The notes under the pieces were generated by a model, which ran no database searches, was not told the DNA's origin, and was given only the letters and a program-made list of their open reading frames with translations. 64,000 bases of DNA, from positions 2,939,501 to 3,003,500 of the forward strand of contig NZ_CP020370.1 in the NCBI RefSeq assembly GCF_002813775.1. Direction: 5' to 3'. Position numbers and translations under genes: made by a program. The stretch is from Candidatus Thiodictyon syntrophicum. GTDB lineage: Bacteria; Pseudomonadota; Gammaproteobacteria; Chromatiales; Chromatiaceae. Positions 1 to 9,980 of the stretch are shown piece after piece. Position 1 is the stretch's first letter. Each line of letters opens with the position of its first letter.

Positions 1-155
1 TGCGGGATGATAGCGACCCTCTGTGACCGCACCATTGCGGGCGGATGACGAACTGCCGACCCACATCCGGCCATTGCTCACGCCAGGTCGGCAAGCTCGC
101 CAGGAAATACCATCGTCTTGAAGCGGGCGCGGCCCGGCTGGGGACGCTCTTGCGT
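1..155. other. No gene seen at left edge
   Basis: I see no convincing coding signal here on either strand. The stretch lies just downstream of the minus-strand cytochrome gene and may carry its 3' untranslated region. Confidence 0.4.
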
Positions 156-611
156 TCAGGGGGCCGGGCTGAAGTCTTGAAGATAGGGGTTGTCGGTGCG
201 CCGCTGAATCTGGAGATAGGGCCGGTTGGCGGCCTTGTGGCAGCGATTGCAGGCGGCCAGAAGGTCATCGTAGGCCGTGTCGACGCGGCCCTGATCACCC
301 ACCTCGACCGCCTGTTCCAGGGCCTCGAAGGCGGGCGTCAGGTTGGCGGTGAGGAGTCTGCCGATCGCGATCCCGTCGCACTCCTCGATCTTCTCGACCT
401 CCTCGATCACCTCCTCCACCTCATGAACATAAAAGCCCTGGAGCGGCCGGTTCTGGGCACTGACCGCCAAACCCAGCTTGTGCACATAGTATTGGAGCCG
501 CCCCATCCAGGCGACCAGGCCCGAATCAGGTTCACTCGTCGCACCCGCCACGGGCAAGGACAAGGCGCCCAGCAGCACGAGGTGAAAGGCAACGATTCGA
601 TTCTGTTTCAT
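156..611 (-). CDS. Small exported c-type cytochrome-like protein
   Basis: About 151 residues from the chosen ATG. A short positively charged start (MKQNR) and a hydrophobic stretch to about residue 24 form a signal peptide, so it should be periplasmic. One haem-binding CNRCH motif sits near residues 121-125, followed by the IQR and QDF motifs that I associate with a small family of single-haem proteins whose C-terminus carries the haem site. The helical middle part fits this. An ATG two codons upstream (617) is equally possible; the long open extension beyond it runs through a GTTGTC hexamer repeat that would encode polythreonine and is not credible protein. Function beyond electron transfer or ligand sensing cannot be stated. 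Confidence 0.7.
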   Translation of the reverse strand: MKQNRIVAFHLVLLGALSLPVAGATSEPDSGLVAWMGRLQYYVHKLGLAVSAQNRPLQGFYVHEVEEVIEEVEKIEECDGIAIGRLLTANLTPAFEALEQAVEVGDQGRVDTAYDDLLAACNRCHKAANRPYLQIQRRTDNPYLQDFSPAP

Positions 612-703
612 CGACATGTCTCGACAGTCTCCAGGTTTAAGGGATCGCAGCCCGCGCGTCACCCGACGGCTGAGCCATGGCATCGTCTCCTGTTGCGACG
701 TGC

Positions 704-852
<149 letters not shown>

Positions 853-854
853 TG

Positions 855-1598
855 CTAGGCCACGACGGCCCCGAGGCTGAGGGTATGCAGTATCCGTGCG
901 CCCAGTTCCGCCGGGCTGCGGGAGATCAGTTCCCGCGGGATGCCGTGACGCACGGTGAGCCGCTCGAAGTCCTCGAATCCATATGACACCATGAAGGGAT
1001 GGATACCGGCGCCCACTGCCGCCTGGTAATCGGCGGCCTCGTCGCCGCAGGCAAAGGCGAGCGCCGGATTGACATCGAAGCGGTCGCGGATGGTGCGGAA
1101 GGCGTCGAGCTTGCCCAGGGCCAGCGGCAAATGGACCAGGAAGTCGAACCGGGCCGGGTCGAAGCCCTCCCGTTTGAACAGGGCCTCGAGGGTATCGACC
1201 GGATCGCGGGTGATGTTGCGGGTCACGATCCCGACCCGCACGCCCGGCCGACCCGCGAGCCGATCCAGCAACTGCGCCATCCCGTCATAGAGGTGCCCTT
1301 CGTCCCGGTAGACCTCGGTCAGGGTGGCGATGATCCGTGAGCGCTTCTGCCGGGCGATCTGCTTGCGCAGATTGCGGGGGAACTCCTTGATCCCGCCCAG
1401 ATACTTGAACACGTGGCGGCGCTTCTGGAAGCGGGCAAGCGGACCTAAGTCCATACCGTGCATGGCGAAGGTCTTGTCGATGGCGCTGAAGGCATCCACG
1501 GTGGTGCCGTCGGCGTCGAGGATGACCAAGCGGTCGTTGCTATACATAGGCAAATTGAAACCCGCGCGGGTGGGGCGCGCCTTGGACTGTTTCGCCAT
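855..1598 (-). CDS. HAD-superfamily hydrolase
   Basis: 247 residues. Motif I is LDADGTTVD near residue 27, giving the nucleophile and acid/base aspartates of the haloacid dehalogenase fold; motif II is the IVTRN segment (Thr) near residue 125, and the conserved acidic pair appears in GDEAADYQAA near residue 185. The length and an alpha-helical cap between motifs I and II suggest a phosphoglycolate-phosphatase-like enzyme, but the substrate cannot be read from the sequence. The start at 1598 has a weak AAGG upstream; a later in-frame ATG (about 1547, MYSND) is possible. It is separated by 277 bp from the glycosyltransferase upstream and is probably transcribed alone. Confidence 0.75.
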   Translation of the reverse strand: MAKQSKARPTRAGFNLPMYSNDRLVILDADGTTVDAFSAIDKTFAMHGMDLGPLARFQKRRHVFKYLGGIKEFPRNLRKQIARQKRSRIIATLTEVYRDEGHLYDGMAQLLDRLAGRPGVRVGIVTRNITRDPVDTLEALFKREGFDPARFDFLVHLPLALGKLDAFRTIRDRFDVNPALAFACGDEAADYQAAVGAGIHPFMVSYGFEDFERLTVRHGIPRELISRSPAELGARILHTLSLGAVVA

Positions 1599-1875
1599 CC
1601 GGCTGCCGACGCCTTACACCGCCCTCAAGGCAGGGCCTGCCTGGATCAGCCGCGGGCCAGGCAACCAGAGTGTAGCGGAAGGCTTGGTACCCTCCGGCAG
1701 GCACGCCGCGTCTTCGCGTTGCCACAACCCGGCGGTCAGCATTGCAACACGCAAGGGGCCGCGACCGCAATGACCCCACGCCCGGCGAGGAGCCGGTGCG
1801 GGCCTTGGCGACCATGCCGCCCGGCGCCCGGGCGGCTGACCAAGGTCCCGGACCGGTGGGCCGCGGGGCGCGCGC

Positions 1876-3060
1876 TCATTGCGGGGTCGGGGCCAGGTGT
1901 TGCGGCCCGGTCGCGGTTGCGCGTTGCTGGATCACGTCGAACAGACACTTCTCGACGGTGTCGATGACGCGGTCCCAGCCGAGTGTCTCGGCGGTCGCCC
2001 TGGCCTTGCGCCCGTAGTGGGGCAGGTTTTCCATATCCTGGGCCGCGGCCACCACGGCGTTGACGAAGGCCAGGTCGTCATAGGGATAGACGGTGATACC
2101 GTTGTCCCCGGTCCTGATGTAGTTGTGGGCCGCCGCGGCATCGAAGGCGACCACGGTCAGGCCGCTGGCCATGGCCTCCGGGACCACGTTGCCGAAGGTC
2201 TCGGTGAGGCTCGGGAAGACGAACAGGTCCGCACTGGCATAGTGTTCGGCGAGTTCGACGCCCACCTTGGCCCCGACGAAGTGAAACTGCGGGAAGCGGC
2301 GCGCCAGTCGGGACCGCTCCGGGCCATCGCCCACCAGCAGGCAGCGGGCCTTGGGAAGGCTCGCCTGGGTGGCGATGAAGCTCTCCAGGACCAACGCGAT
2401 ATTCTTCTCTGCCGCCAGGCGTCCGACATAGAGCAGCGTGGGGGCGTCCGGACCGCAGCCCCAGTGCGCACGCAAGGGTGCGCGGCGCCGCGTAGGGGAG
2501 AAGAGCTGGGTGTCGACCCCGCGCCCGAAGACCTGGACCTTGGTATAGCCCTGGGCGCGTAACCGGTCGCGTAACTCGCTCGTCGGGACCAGGGTGGCGT
2601 CGGAACGATTGTGAAAGGTCCGCAGTGACCGGGCAATGGGTTGCGCCAGCAACCCCAGCCCATAGTGCCTGCTGTATTGCTCGAACTGGGTATGAAAGCC
2701 GGTCGCCGTCGGGATACCGAGCGCCGCGGCGACCTTCAGTGCCGCGCGCCCCAGTGGACCCTCGGTGGCGATGTAGATCAGGTCCGGGCGCTCGACCTGC
2801 CATAGCCGCCGCAGGCGCGCGAAGACCGGCAGCCCGAAGCGCAAGCCGCGGTAACCCGGGATGGGCAGGCCGGGGACCAGGGTCTCGCCGGGGCGCGGGT
2901 CGCCGCTCCCGGCATCGGTCCCCTGCCGGGGCCGCACGACATGGAGCCGATGGCCGCGGTCCGTCAGGCCCGCGACCAGGTGGCGCATGGTGTTGGCGAC
3001 GCCGTTGATCTCGGGGGGATAGGTCTCGGTGACGACCGTGATGTGCAGGGCTGGTCTCAT
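1876..3060 (-). CDS. GT4-family glycosyltransferase
   Basis: 394 residues with the two-Rossmann GT-B layout. The N-terminal half begins TETYPPEINGVANT, typical of GT4 enzymes acting on lipid or polysaccharide acceptors. The C-terminal half has LYVGRLAAEKN and the nucleotide-sugar-binding LFVFPSLTETFGNVVPEAMASG with the EX7E-type acidic pair. It resembles the GDP-mannose-dependent mannosyltransferase/MgtA group, but donor and acceptor are not proven. It starts 6 bp after the stop of the OlsB-like acyltransferase gene, so the two are probably one operon; together they could build a glycosylated or ornithine-type membrane lipid (inference). Confidence 0.85.
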   Translation of the reverse strand: MRPALHITVVTETYPPEINGVANTMRHLVAGLTDRGHRLHVVRPRQGTDAGSGDPRPGETLVPGLPIPGYRGLRFGLPVFARLRRLWQVERPDLIYIATEGPLGRAALKVAAALGIPTATGFHTQFEQYSRHYGLGLLAQPIARSLRTFHNRSDATLVPTSELRDRLRAQGYTKVQVFGRGVDTQLFSPTRRRAPLRAHWGCGPDAPTLLYVGRLAAEKNIALVLESFIATQASLPKARCLLVGDGPERSRLARRFPQFHFVGAKVGVELAEHYASADLFVFPSLTETFGNVVPEAMASGLTVVAFDAAAAHNYIRTGDNGITVYPYDDLAFVNAVVAAAQDMENLPHYGRKARATAETLGWDRVIDTVEKCLFDVIQQRATATGPQHLAPTPQ

Positions 3061-3066
3061 CGGTCC

Positions 3067-3834
3067 TCAGGCGCCGCCCAGGCGCTCGATGAAATGCCGG
3101 GCATAGACCGGGTTGAGGTCCGCGACCCGCAGCAGGATCAGGACGTCGGCCACGCCGAAGTCCGGGTCCCGACAGGGCTCACCGCAGGCCCGGGCGCCCA
3201 GGCGCAGATAGGCCTTGAGCAGGGGGGGCAGCGGCGCGTCGAGGACGTCGCCCGGGACCTGGGCGCTGCGCAGCGGGACCCGCGGGCTCACGCGCAACTC
3301 AGGTCCCGTCAGGCCCTGGCGGCGCACCCGGTTCATGATCGCCGCGGCCTGGATATCGTCGGCGCCCAAGGGGATGCTGGCGCACCCGAACAGGTAATCG
3401 CACCGGTGCAGTTGCATGAAGGCGGCGAGTCCCGACCACAGGACCGCGATGGCGGCGCCCTGCCGATACTCCGGGTCGATGCAGGTGCGCCCGATCTCCA
3501 GCAGACTCCCGGGGAGTCCGACCAGCGGCCCCAGGTCGAACTCGCTCTGCGAATAGAAACCCCCGAGCTCCCGCGCCTTGACATCGGTCAGCAGGCGCGT
3601 GCAGCCGACCAGCCGGCCGGTCTGCACCTCGCGGACCAGGAGGTGTTGGCAGACGCCGTCAAAGGCATCGACATCCAGGCCGCGATCCCCCCCCTGGAGC
3701 CTGGCACCCAGTTCCTCGCCGAACACCCGAAAGCGCAGTGACTGGGCCTCGCGGACCTCCAACTCGGCGGTCGCGAGATCCACGAACAGGCGTTCTCCCC
3801 GCCGGGCGGGTAATGCAGGGGCGATGGCTGGCAT
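3067..3834 (-). CDS. olsB: OlsB-like GNAT N-acyltransferase
   Basis: 255 residues. The segment LRFRVFGEELG followed by VDAFDGVCQHLLV and the core LEIGRTCIDPEYRQGAAIAVLW match the ornithine-ACP N-acyltransferase type of GNAT fold (Acetyltransf_5 family), which transfers a 3-hydroxyacyl chain from ACP to the alpha amino group of ornithine, the first step of ornithine-lipid synthesis. No OlsA partner is visible here, and related haemolysin-annotated GNAT proteins have other substrates, so the symbol is a best match. It is followed after 6 bp by the glycosyltransferase gene. Confidence 0.7.
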   Translation of the reverse strand: MPAIAPALPARRGERLFVDLATAELEVREAQSLRFRVFGEELGARLQGGDRGLDVDAFDGVCQHLLVREVQTGRLVGCTRLLTDVKARELGGFYSQSEFDLGPLVGLPGSLLEIGRTCIDPEYRQGAAIAVLWSGLAAFMQLHRCDYLFGCASIPLGADDIQAAAIMNRVRRQGLTGPELRVSPRVPLRSAQVPGDVLDAPLPPLLKAYLRLGARACGEPCRDPDFGVADVLILLRVADLNPVYARHFIERLGGA

Positions 3835-3919
3835 GCGTCATCCTCGGGTCGTTAGAAGCGGCGGGATCGACTATAGCGACCCGGCGTTTCAGGTTCGCGA
3901 GGAAACGATGACGATGTGG

Positions 3920-4966
3920 TTACGGGTCGCACCGGGGGCAGTCCGGGTCCGGCGCGCCTGGGGGCGGAGCGGCGGGGGCGCGGTTGGTTTGGGCCAGCGT
4001 CAGCAGGCGGGTGGCCGCCAGGGTCGGGCTCAGGGTACCGGACGAGACGGCCCGTGTGAGGTCGGGCAGCAGGGCGCCGACGGCGGGATGCGCGCGAAAG
4101 TCGGCGCGCAGCCGCTCCTCGATCAGGTGCCACATCCAGTCGAGCGCCTGGGAGCGTCGCCGCCGCTCGAACGCACCGTCGCGGCACTGTAGCTCGCGAT
4201 AGCGCTCGATCTGCGACCAGACCGCGGCGACCGCCCCGCCGTCGCGCGCCGATAGCATCAGCACGGGCGGCTGCCAGTGGGGCGAAGCCGGGCGCAGGAT
4301 GGTCAGCGCGTCCGCGAGGGTCTGCCGGGCGGCAGCGGCGGCCGCGGGGGCCAAGTCAGACTTGGTGATGACGATCAGGTCGGCCAGTTCGAGGATGCCC
4401 TTCTTGATCGCCTGCAGCCCGTCGCCCGCCAGCGGCAGTTGCAGCAGCACCAGCAGATCGGTCATCCGCGCGACCGCGGTTTCCGCCTGTCCGACGCCCA
4501 TGGTCTCGACGATGACCACATCGAAGCCCGCCGCCTCGCACAGGAGCATCGCCTCGCGGGTGCGCGCCGCCACGCCGCCGGGGCAGGCGCCCGCGGGCGA
4601 TGGCCGGATGAAGGCCGCCGGGGCGCGCGCGAGCCCCTGCATCCGCGTCTTGTCGCCCAGGATGGCCCCGCCGCTCAAACTGCTCGTCGGGTCCACTGCC
4701 AGCACTGCGAGCCGGTGGCCCTGACCGATGATGTGCAGGCCCAGCGACTCGATAAGGGTCGACTTGCCGACCCCCGGCACGCCGCTGACGCCGATGCGCA
4801 GCGACCGACCGGTGTGCGGCAGCAGGGCCTCGATGAGCGCCTGCCCGCGGTCTTGCTGATCGCGGCGCGACGACTCCACCAGGGTGATCGCCTTGGCGAG
4901 GGCACGCCGGTCGCCCGCGAGCACACCCTCGATCAGGGCCGCATCGGCGCCTGCGTCGGGGGTCAC
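3920..4966 (-). CDS. meaB: MeaB-type methylmalonyl-CoA mutase chaperone GTPase
   Basis: 348 residues, a G3E-family GTPase that protects and reloads the cobalamin cofactor of methylmalonyl-CoA mutase. Walker A is GVPGVGKST near residues 62-70; the base-recognition ITKSD motif lies near residue 200; [12 protein letters not shown] and ETMGVGQAE are family signatures. The start is a GTG whose bases overlap the TGA stop of the mutase gene (GTGA), so translation is coupled. The neighbour is its known partner, which makes the call firm. Confidence 0.93.
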   Translation of the reverse strand: MTPDAGADAALIEGVLAGDRRALAKAITLVESSRRDQQDRGQALIEALLPHTGRSLRIGVSGVPGVGKSTLIESLGLHIIGQGHRLAVLAVDPTSSLSGGAILGDKTRMQGLARAPAAFIRPSPAGACPGGVAARTREAMLLCEAAGFDVVIVETMGVGQAETAVARMTDLLVLLQLPLAGDGLQAIKKGILELADLIVITKSDLAPAAAAAARQTLADALTILRPASPHWQPPVLMLSARDGGAVAAVWSQIERYRELQCRDGAFERRRRSQALDWMWHLIEERLRADFRAHPAVGALLPDLTRAVSSGTLSPTLAATRLLTLAQTNRAPAAPPPGAPDPDCPRCDP

Positions 4967-7119
4967 GCCGCCCCGGGGCCGCGCGACGCGCGGATGGCGG
5001 CGAGCACGGCGCGGGCGGCCTCGGCGATGACGGTGCCGGGACCGAACACGGCAGCGGCACCGGCGGCCCTCAGGACCTCATAGTCCGGCGCCGGGATGAC
5101 ACCGCCGACCACCACCACGATGTCCGCGGCACCCTGGGCGCGCAGCGCCGCCACCAGTTGCGGCACCAGCGTTTTGTGCGCGCCCGCCAGCGTGGACACG
5201 CCGACCGCGTGGACATCGTTCTCGACCGCCTGCCGGGCGGCCTCCTCCGGGCTCTGAAACAGCGGACCCAGGTCGACATCGAAGCCCAGGTCGGCAAATC
5301 CGGTGGCGATGACCCGGGCCCCGCGGTCGTGGCCGTCCTCGCCGAGCTTCGCCACCAGGATCCGCGGGCGGCGGCCCGCGGCGTCGGCGAAGGCGTCGAT
5401 CTCGGCCTTCAGTTCCTCCCAGTCGGGGTCGCCGGCGAAGGCGGCGCCGTAGACACCCGTCACGCAATCCGTATGGGGGCGGAAGCGGCCGAATACCGTC
5501 TCCAGCGCGTCGGAGACCTCGCCGACGGTGGCACGCACACGCATCGCCTGGACGCTGAGGCCGAGCAGATTGTCTTGCCCCAAGCGCGCCGCCTCGGTCA
5601 GGGCACCGAGCGCGGCGGTGACGGCCACCGCGTCGCGACCCGCCCGGACCTGGGCCAGGCGCCGGCATTGCGCCTCGCGCACGGCGGTGTTGTCGATCTC
5701 GCGGTACTGGAGCGGCGCCTCCTGGGCCAGCCGGTATTTGTTCACCCCGACGATGACATCCTCGCCGCGGTCGATCCGCGCCTGTTTCTGCGCCGCGCTG
5801 GCCTCGATCCGCAGCTTGGCCCAGCCGGAGTCGACGGCCTTGGCCATGCCGCCCAGGGCCTCGACCTGCGCGATGATGGCCCAGGCCTCATCGGCCATGT
5901 CCTGTGTCAGCCGCTCCATCATATAGGAACCGGCCCAGGGGTCGATCACGGTGCCGATGTGGGTCTCCTCCTGGATGATGAGCTGCGTATTGCGCGCGAT
6001 CCGGGCGGAGAACTCGGTCGGCAGTGCGATGGCCTCGTCGAAGGCGTTGGTGTGCAGCGATTGGGTGCCGCCGAACACCGCCGCCAGGGCCTCGATTGTG
6101 GTGCGCACCACATTGTCGTAGGGGTCCTGCGCGCTCAGCGACCAACCCGAGGTCTGACTGTGCGTGCGCAGCATCAGCGAGCGCGGCTGCCGTGCGCCGA
6201 AGTCATTCATGATCCGCCACCACAGCAGGCGCGCGGCGCGCAGCTTGGCGATCTCCAGATAAAAGTTCATCCCCACCGCCCAGAAAAAGGACAGGCGCCC
6301 GGCGAAGGCGTCCAGGTCCATACCGGCGGCGAGCGCGGTGCGCACATATTCCTTGCCGTCGGCCAGCGTGAAGGCGAGTTCCAGGGCCTGGGTGGCACCG
6401 GCCTCCTGCAGGTGATAGCCCGAGATCGAGATCGAATTGAACCGCGGCAGCTCCTGCGCCGTATAGGCGATGACATCGGCGATGATCCGCAGGGACGGGG
6501 CCGGCGGGTAGATATAGGTGTTGCGGACCATGAACTCCTTGAGGATATCGTTCTGGATGGTCCCGGTGAGCCGTTCCCGACCGACCCCCTGCTCTTCGGC
6601 GGCAACGATGAAGGCGGCGAGCACCGGCAGCACCGCCCCGCTCATCGTCAGCGACACCGAGACCTGGTCGAGCGGGATACCGTCGAACAGGATTTTCATG
6701 TCCTCGACCGAATCGACGGCCACCCCGGCCTTGCCGACATCGCCGGCGGCGCGCGGATGGTCGGAGTCGTGGCCGCGGTGGGTGGGCAGATCGAAGGCGA
6801 CCGACAGGCCCTGCCCACCCGCGGCGAGACTGCGCCGATAAAAGGCATTGGACTCCTCGGCCGTCGAGAACCCCGCGTACTGACGGATGGTCCAGGGGCG
6901 CTGCGCGTACATCGTCGGCTGCGGGCCGCGCACAAAGGGCGGCAGGCCGGGGAGGGTGTCGGAATACTTGAGACCCGCCAGATCTGCCGCCCGGTAGAGC
7001 GCCTTGACCGCGATGCCTTCGGGCGTGTGCCAGGTGAGGCTGTCGAGCGTCTGGCCGCGCAACGCCTGTGCCGCGGCGGCCAGCCACGCCTGGTAGGCGC
7101 GATCGTCGTCGGATGCCAT
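4963..7119 (-). CDS. scpA: Methylmalonyl-CoA mutase, single-chain
   Basis: About 718 residues from the chosen ATG, the usual length of the homodimeric enzyme that interconverts methylmalonyl-CoA and succinyl-CoA with adenosylcobalamin. The N-terminal catalytic barrel has the substrate-channel segment [18 protein letters not shown]; the C-terminal B12 domain has [24 protein letters not shown] with the cobalt-ligand histidine in DGHDRG, then GVSTLAGAH and VVVGGVIP. The start at 7119 is chosen because an AAGGGGGG Shine-Dalgarno lies 7 bases upstream; an extension to 7173 lacks one. It is translationally coupled to meaB. Confidence 0.95.
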   Translation of the reverse strand: MASDDDRAYQAWLAAAAQALRGQTLDSLTWHTPEGIAVKALYRAADLAGLKYSDTLPGLPPFVRGPQPTMYAQRPWTIRQYAGFSTAEESNAFYRRSLAAGGQGLSVAFDLPTHRGHDSDHPRAAGDVGKAGVAVDSVEDMKILFDGIPLDQVSVSLTMSGAVLPVLAAFIVAAEEQGVGRERLTGTIQNDILKEFMVRNTYIYPPAPSLRIIADVIAYTAQELPRFNSISISGYHLQEAGATQALELAFTLADGKEYVRTALAAGMDLDAFAGRLSFFWAVGMNFYLEIAKLRAARLLWWRIMNDFGARQPRSLMLRTHSQTSGWSLSAQDPYDNVVRTTIEALAAVFGGTQSLHTNAFDEAIALPTEFSARIARNTQLIIQEETHIGTVIDPWAGSYMMERLTQDMADEAWAIIAQVEALGGMAKAVDSGWAKLRIEASAAQKQARIDRGEDVIVGVNKYRLAQEAPLQYREIDNTAVREAQCRRLAQVRAGRDAVAVTAALGALTEAARLGQDNLLGLSVQAMRVRATVGEVSDALETVFGRFRPHTDCVTGVYGAAFAGDPDWEELKAEIDAFADAAGRRPRILVAKLGEDGHDRGARVIATGFADLGFDVDLGPLFQSPEEAARQAVENDVHAVGVSTLAGAHKTLVPQLVAALRAQGAADIVVVVGGVIPAPDYEVLRAAGAAAVFGPGTVIAEAARAVLAAIRASRGPGAA

Positions 7120-7195
7120 CTCAAATCCCCCCTTAAGGTGTGCGCACGCCGCGCGAACCGGCGGACGCGGCAAGGGATCTTATACCCGCCGACGC

Positions 7196-7221
7196 GTCGT
7201 AGGGTCCGCTGCGCGGACCGC
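7196..7221. repeat. REP-like palindrome (TAGGGTCCGC family)
   Basis: Carries GGTCCGC-tgc-GCGGACC after TAG. The same palindrome recurs at about 12206, 13588, 41835, 41867, 46172 and 47570, always between genes. Confidence 0.8.
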
Positions 7222-7274
7222 GACCTCGCAGCCGGCCGCGACCTTCGCGAAACCGCAAGGACTTCCGATCCGGG

Positions 7275-8576
7275 TCAGATGTTCCGCTCGCGGATCGCCA
7301 TGGCGTGTGCCGCGAAACCCTCATATTCTGCGAATTGTTGGGCCTTGGGGCTGATTCCGGGATAACCCAGTTGCGACACATAGCCGATCGATGAGCGCTT
7401 CAGATAGTCGTGCACTGTGACCGCCGAGAACGATCTGGCAAATCCGCCGGTGGGGAGAATCGCATTCACGCCCAAGCAGAAATTCCCAACGGTAATGGGC
7501 GTAAACTGCCCCAACAGGATCTCACCCGCGTTCTTGATTGCCCCGAGTATCGCCATCGGATCGTCCACCAACACCTCCAGGTGCTCGGGGGCGAACTCGT
7601 TGACGAACGCGATCGATTCCTCCAAGGAGGGCGTGAGCACGATGCCGCCGTAGCCCGCAAGGACCGTCTCGCAATATTCCCGGCGCTTTGGTGGGAGCTT
7701 GGACACGAGGTCGGGGAGGAGCTTGGCGACCTCGTCAGCGACCCTCTTGTCATGCGTTACCAGCAGTGCGGTTGAGTCCGGTCCGTGCTCCGCCTCGATC
7801 AGCAGGTCGAGTCCGGCGATGCGCGGCTCGACATTTGCGTCGCAGAGGATAATGGACTCGCTGGGGCCGGCGGGCGTACCGGGGTCCACGACCCCATAGA
7901 GGATTCGTTTCGCGGCCGAGACATAGCTGTTTCCCGGTCCCAAGGTCTTGGCAACCCGCGGGATCGATGCGGTTCCGTACGCCAGGGCGGCAATGGCCTG
8001 AGCGCCGCCGACCCGATAAACGTCGTGCAGGCCGCAAATCCGCGCGGCATACAGCGTGGCGGGATCGACAGTGCCGTCCGGACGCGGGGGGGTACAGACG
8101 ACGACCCGAGGGACACCCGCGATTTGCGCCGGGATTCCCAGCATCAACATCACCGATGGAAATGAGCCCTTGCCGCTTGGCACATAGAGCCCCACCGAGG
8201 TGATCGGCGTCACCTTTTCCCCGGCGAGAATTCCCGGCGCGATTTCAACGAACCACATCTCCTCGGGCATCTGCGCCTGATGATAGCGCCGAATATTCGC
8301 CGCCGAATAGTCGAGCACCTCCTTGATCGAGGGGTCGAGCGACCCGATGGCGGAATCGATCTCGGCATCGGAGACACGCAGACCCTTGGCACGGAGGTCC
8401 GCACCGTCAAACTCGGCGGTGTACTTGAAAAGGGCCTCGTCCCCCGACGCCCTGACCGCGTCGATGATCGGCGACACGGTGGCGGCCAAGGTGGAAATGT
8501 CAGCCTCAGATCGGCGGCACAGGGCGCGGCGATCGGTCTCTGACATCTCATCGAGAACAAAATAGTTGATTTTCAT
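7275..8576 (-). CDS. hisD: Histidinol dehydrogenase family protein (probable paralogue)
   Basis: About 433 residues from the ATG at 8576, which has GGGAG 7 bases upstream. The HisD fold is clear: SVGLYVPSGKGSFPSVMLML, the LGPGNSYVSAAKR NAD-region, AEHGPDSTALL, and NEFAPEHLEV with the catalytic Glu-His pair. Compared with my memory of E. coli HisD, the zinc and substrate residues look altered: the Gln before AEHGP is Glu, the Asp of GDYASG is Asn (GNFCLG), and the His of TNHVLPT is Ala (NAILPT). It sits with a HisC-like gene and a HAD/IGPD-like fusion, but no other his genes. A different amino or sugar alcohol may be the substrate; hisD symbol marks the family only. Confidence 0.75.
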   Translation of the reverse strand: MKINYFVLDEMSETDRRALCRRSEADISTLAATVSPIIDAVRASGDEALFKYTAEFDGADLRAKGLRVSDAEIDSAIGSLDPSIKEVLDYSAANIRRYHQAQMPEEMWFVEIAPGILAGEKVTPITSVGLYVPSGKGSFPSVMLMLGIPAQIAGVPRVVVCTPPRPDGTVDPATLYAARICGLHDVYRVGGAQAIAALAYGTASIPRVAKTLGPGNSYVSAAKRILYGVVDPGTPAGPSESIILCDANVEPRIAGLDLLIEAEHGPDSTALLVTHDKRVADEVAKLLPDLVSKLPPKRREYCETVLAGYGGIVLTPSLEESIAFVNEFAPEHLEVLVDDPMAILGAIKNAGEILLGQFTPITVGNFCLGVNAILPTGGFARSFSAVTVHDYLKRSSIGYVSQLGYPGISPKAQQFAEYEGFAAHAMAIRERNI

Positions 8577-8688
8577 GGGCGGTCTCCCGCGGCAGTTGCG
8601 ATGCCGGTTAAGCAAAAACGTATCTTATCAACGATCGGGAGCAAGGTCGCCGGCTTTTGCGGTGGCGCCCCGGGCCGGAGTCCAAGGC

Positions 8689-8745
8689 TTCAGCCTTGGA
8701 TGTACAGGGCCAAGGCTGAAGCCTTGGACTCCAGAAGGTGGCCGC
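8689..8745. repeat. AAGGCTTCAGCCTT inverted repeat
   Basis: GAGTCCAAGGCTTCAGCCTTGG is followed by the reverse arrangement CCAAGGCTGAAGCCTTGGAC about 10 bases on. Near-identical units occur at 13890..13942 and form the ends of the element at 18293..18478. Confidence 0.85.
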
Positions 8746-8876
8746 TGGCCGGGACGATGATCGAGGGCCGTGCCGGCCAAGCCGGCATCTTCGCGATTTC
8801 CCTCTTAGGCGGCAGTCCCGGCCCACCGGCTCTTGTCCACTCTCGTGCGCGGACCTGCACATGGTTCAGGCTCTCG

Positions 8877-9980
8877 TTAAGCGGAAGCGTCGAGCGCGCT
8901 CGTGAACGCCGTTTGGAACCTGGACAACTGTTCGGGTATCGGGATTGCAATCCGCACCGCGGACGCAAGCCGCGCGTGGGCCTGCGGCGCCACCAGCACG
9001 CCGTTCGCTCGCAGTCGTTGTACTACATGATCGCGCTGCGATAAGTCGACGAGCACGAAATTGGCCGCGCTAGGGAAAACCTTCACGCCGCTGCCGTCGA
9101 AGAACCTGAGCAGTTGCGGCTTCGCTTCGCTCACGATCGCCCGAACGTACCGCCGCATAATGGAAAGGTCGGAAAAATGACCCGTCGCGGCACTGACGGC
9201 AAAGGCGTTGACATCGAACGGCAGGCGTAGTTTACGCAGTTGCCGAACGATCTCGGGGTGGGCCACAACATAGCCAAGCCGCAAACCAGCCAAGCCGAAG
9301 GCCTTGGAAAACGTACGTGTAACGATGATATTGGGGTGAGCGGCAAGGAGCGATACCGCGGTGATGCCGGCATACTCGTAGTAGGCCTCATCGACGATTA
9401 AGGGACCAGGCCGCGCGGCCGCTACCGCGCGTATCGACTCCAGTGGGATCAGGGTTCCGGTCGGGTTGTTCGGATTGACCAGGACACAGAGCCGCGGCCC
9501 CTGATCCATCGCTTCGATGAATCGCTCTGCGCTGAACGAAAAATCGCTTTCCAACGGTACGCAACGGACCTCGGCGCCAAGGGTCCGGGCGACGTGCGCG
9601 TAGATCGGAAATGAGGGGTCAATGACCTGCAACTGATCGCCGGGCGACAGAAAGGCCCGCAGGATCAGTTGTATCGCGTGGTCGGAGCCGTTGGTGACCA
9701 GAAGCTGCGACGGTGAAACTCCGACATAATCCGCCAATAATGGATAGAGCGGTGAATCGTCCGGATAGGCTGAAAAGCGCTGCGAGTCGATGACGCGCAG
9801 AATCGCATCGCGCACCAGCGGCGGCGCTGCCATCATGCTCTCGCTCAGGTCCAAACGCAGAAAGTCTGCCCGGTCTATCCCACACGATAGCGTCGGGAAC
9901 TCTCGGGCCTGGTCGACGAAAGGGTTTACGGTCGGGATCATGGTTGTCGATAATTCGGTTCGAGGCTCAGCGGGCGTCAT
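8877..9980 (-). CDS. hisC: HisC-like class I/II aminotransferase
   Basis: About 367 residues from the ATG at 9980, which overlaps the TGA of the upstream fusion gene (ATGA), so the two are translationally coupled. PLP-enzyme landmarks: TNGSDHAIQ, VNPNNPTGT, IVDEAYYEY and the Schiff-base lysine in TRTFSKAFGLAGLRLGYV. Overall spacing is that of histidinol-phosphate aminotransferase, which moves the amino group from glutamate to imidazole-acetol phosphate, although the same subfamily includes phenylalanine and cobalamin-pathway members. Its neighbours (HisD-like, HAD/IGPD-like) support a histidinol-like chemistry. Confidence 0.8.
   Translation of the reverse strand: MTPAEPRTELSTTMIPTVNPFVDQAREFPTLSCGIDRADFLRLDLSESMMAAPPLVRDAILRVIDSQRFSAYPDDSPLYPLLADYVGVSPSQLLVTNGSDHAIQLILRAFLSPGDQLQVIDPSFPIYAHVARTLGAEVRCVPLESDFSFSAERFIEAMDQGPRLCVLVNPNNPTGTLIPLESIRAVAAARPGPLIVDEAYYEYAGITAVSLLAAHPNIIVTRTFSKAFGLAGLRLGYVVAHPEIVRQLRKLRLPFDVNAFAVSAATGHFSDLSIMRRYVRAIVSEAKPQLLRFFDGSGVKVFPSAANFVLVDLSQRDHVVQRLRANGVLVAPQAHARLASAVRIAIPIPEQLSRFQTAFTSALDASA

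Noticed and set aside
5158-7365. Plus-strand open frame opposite methylmalonyl-CoA mutase
   Set aside because: Shadow of a fully recognisable enzyme gene.
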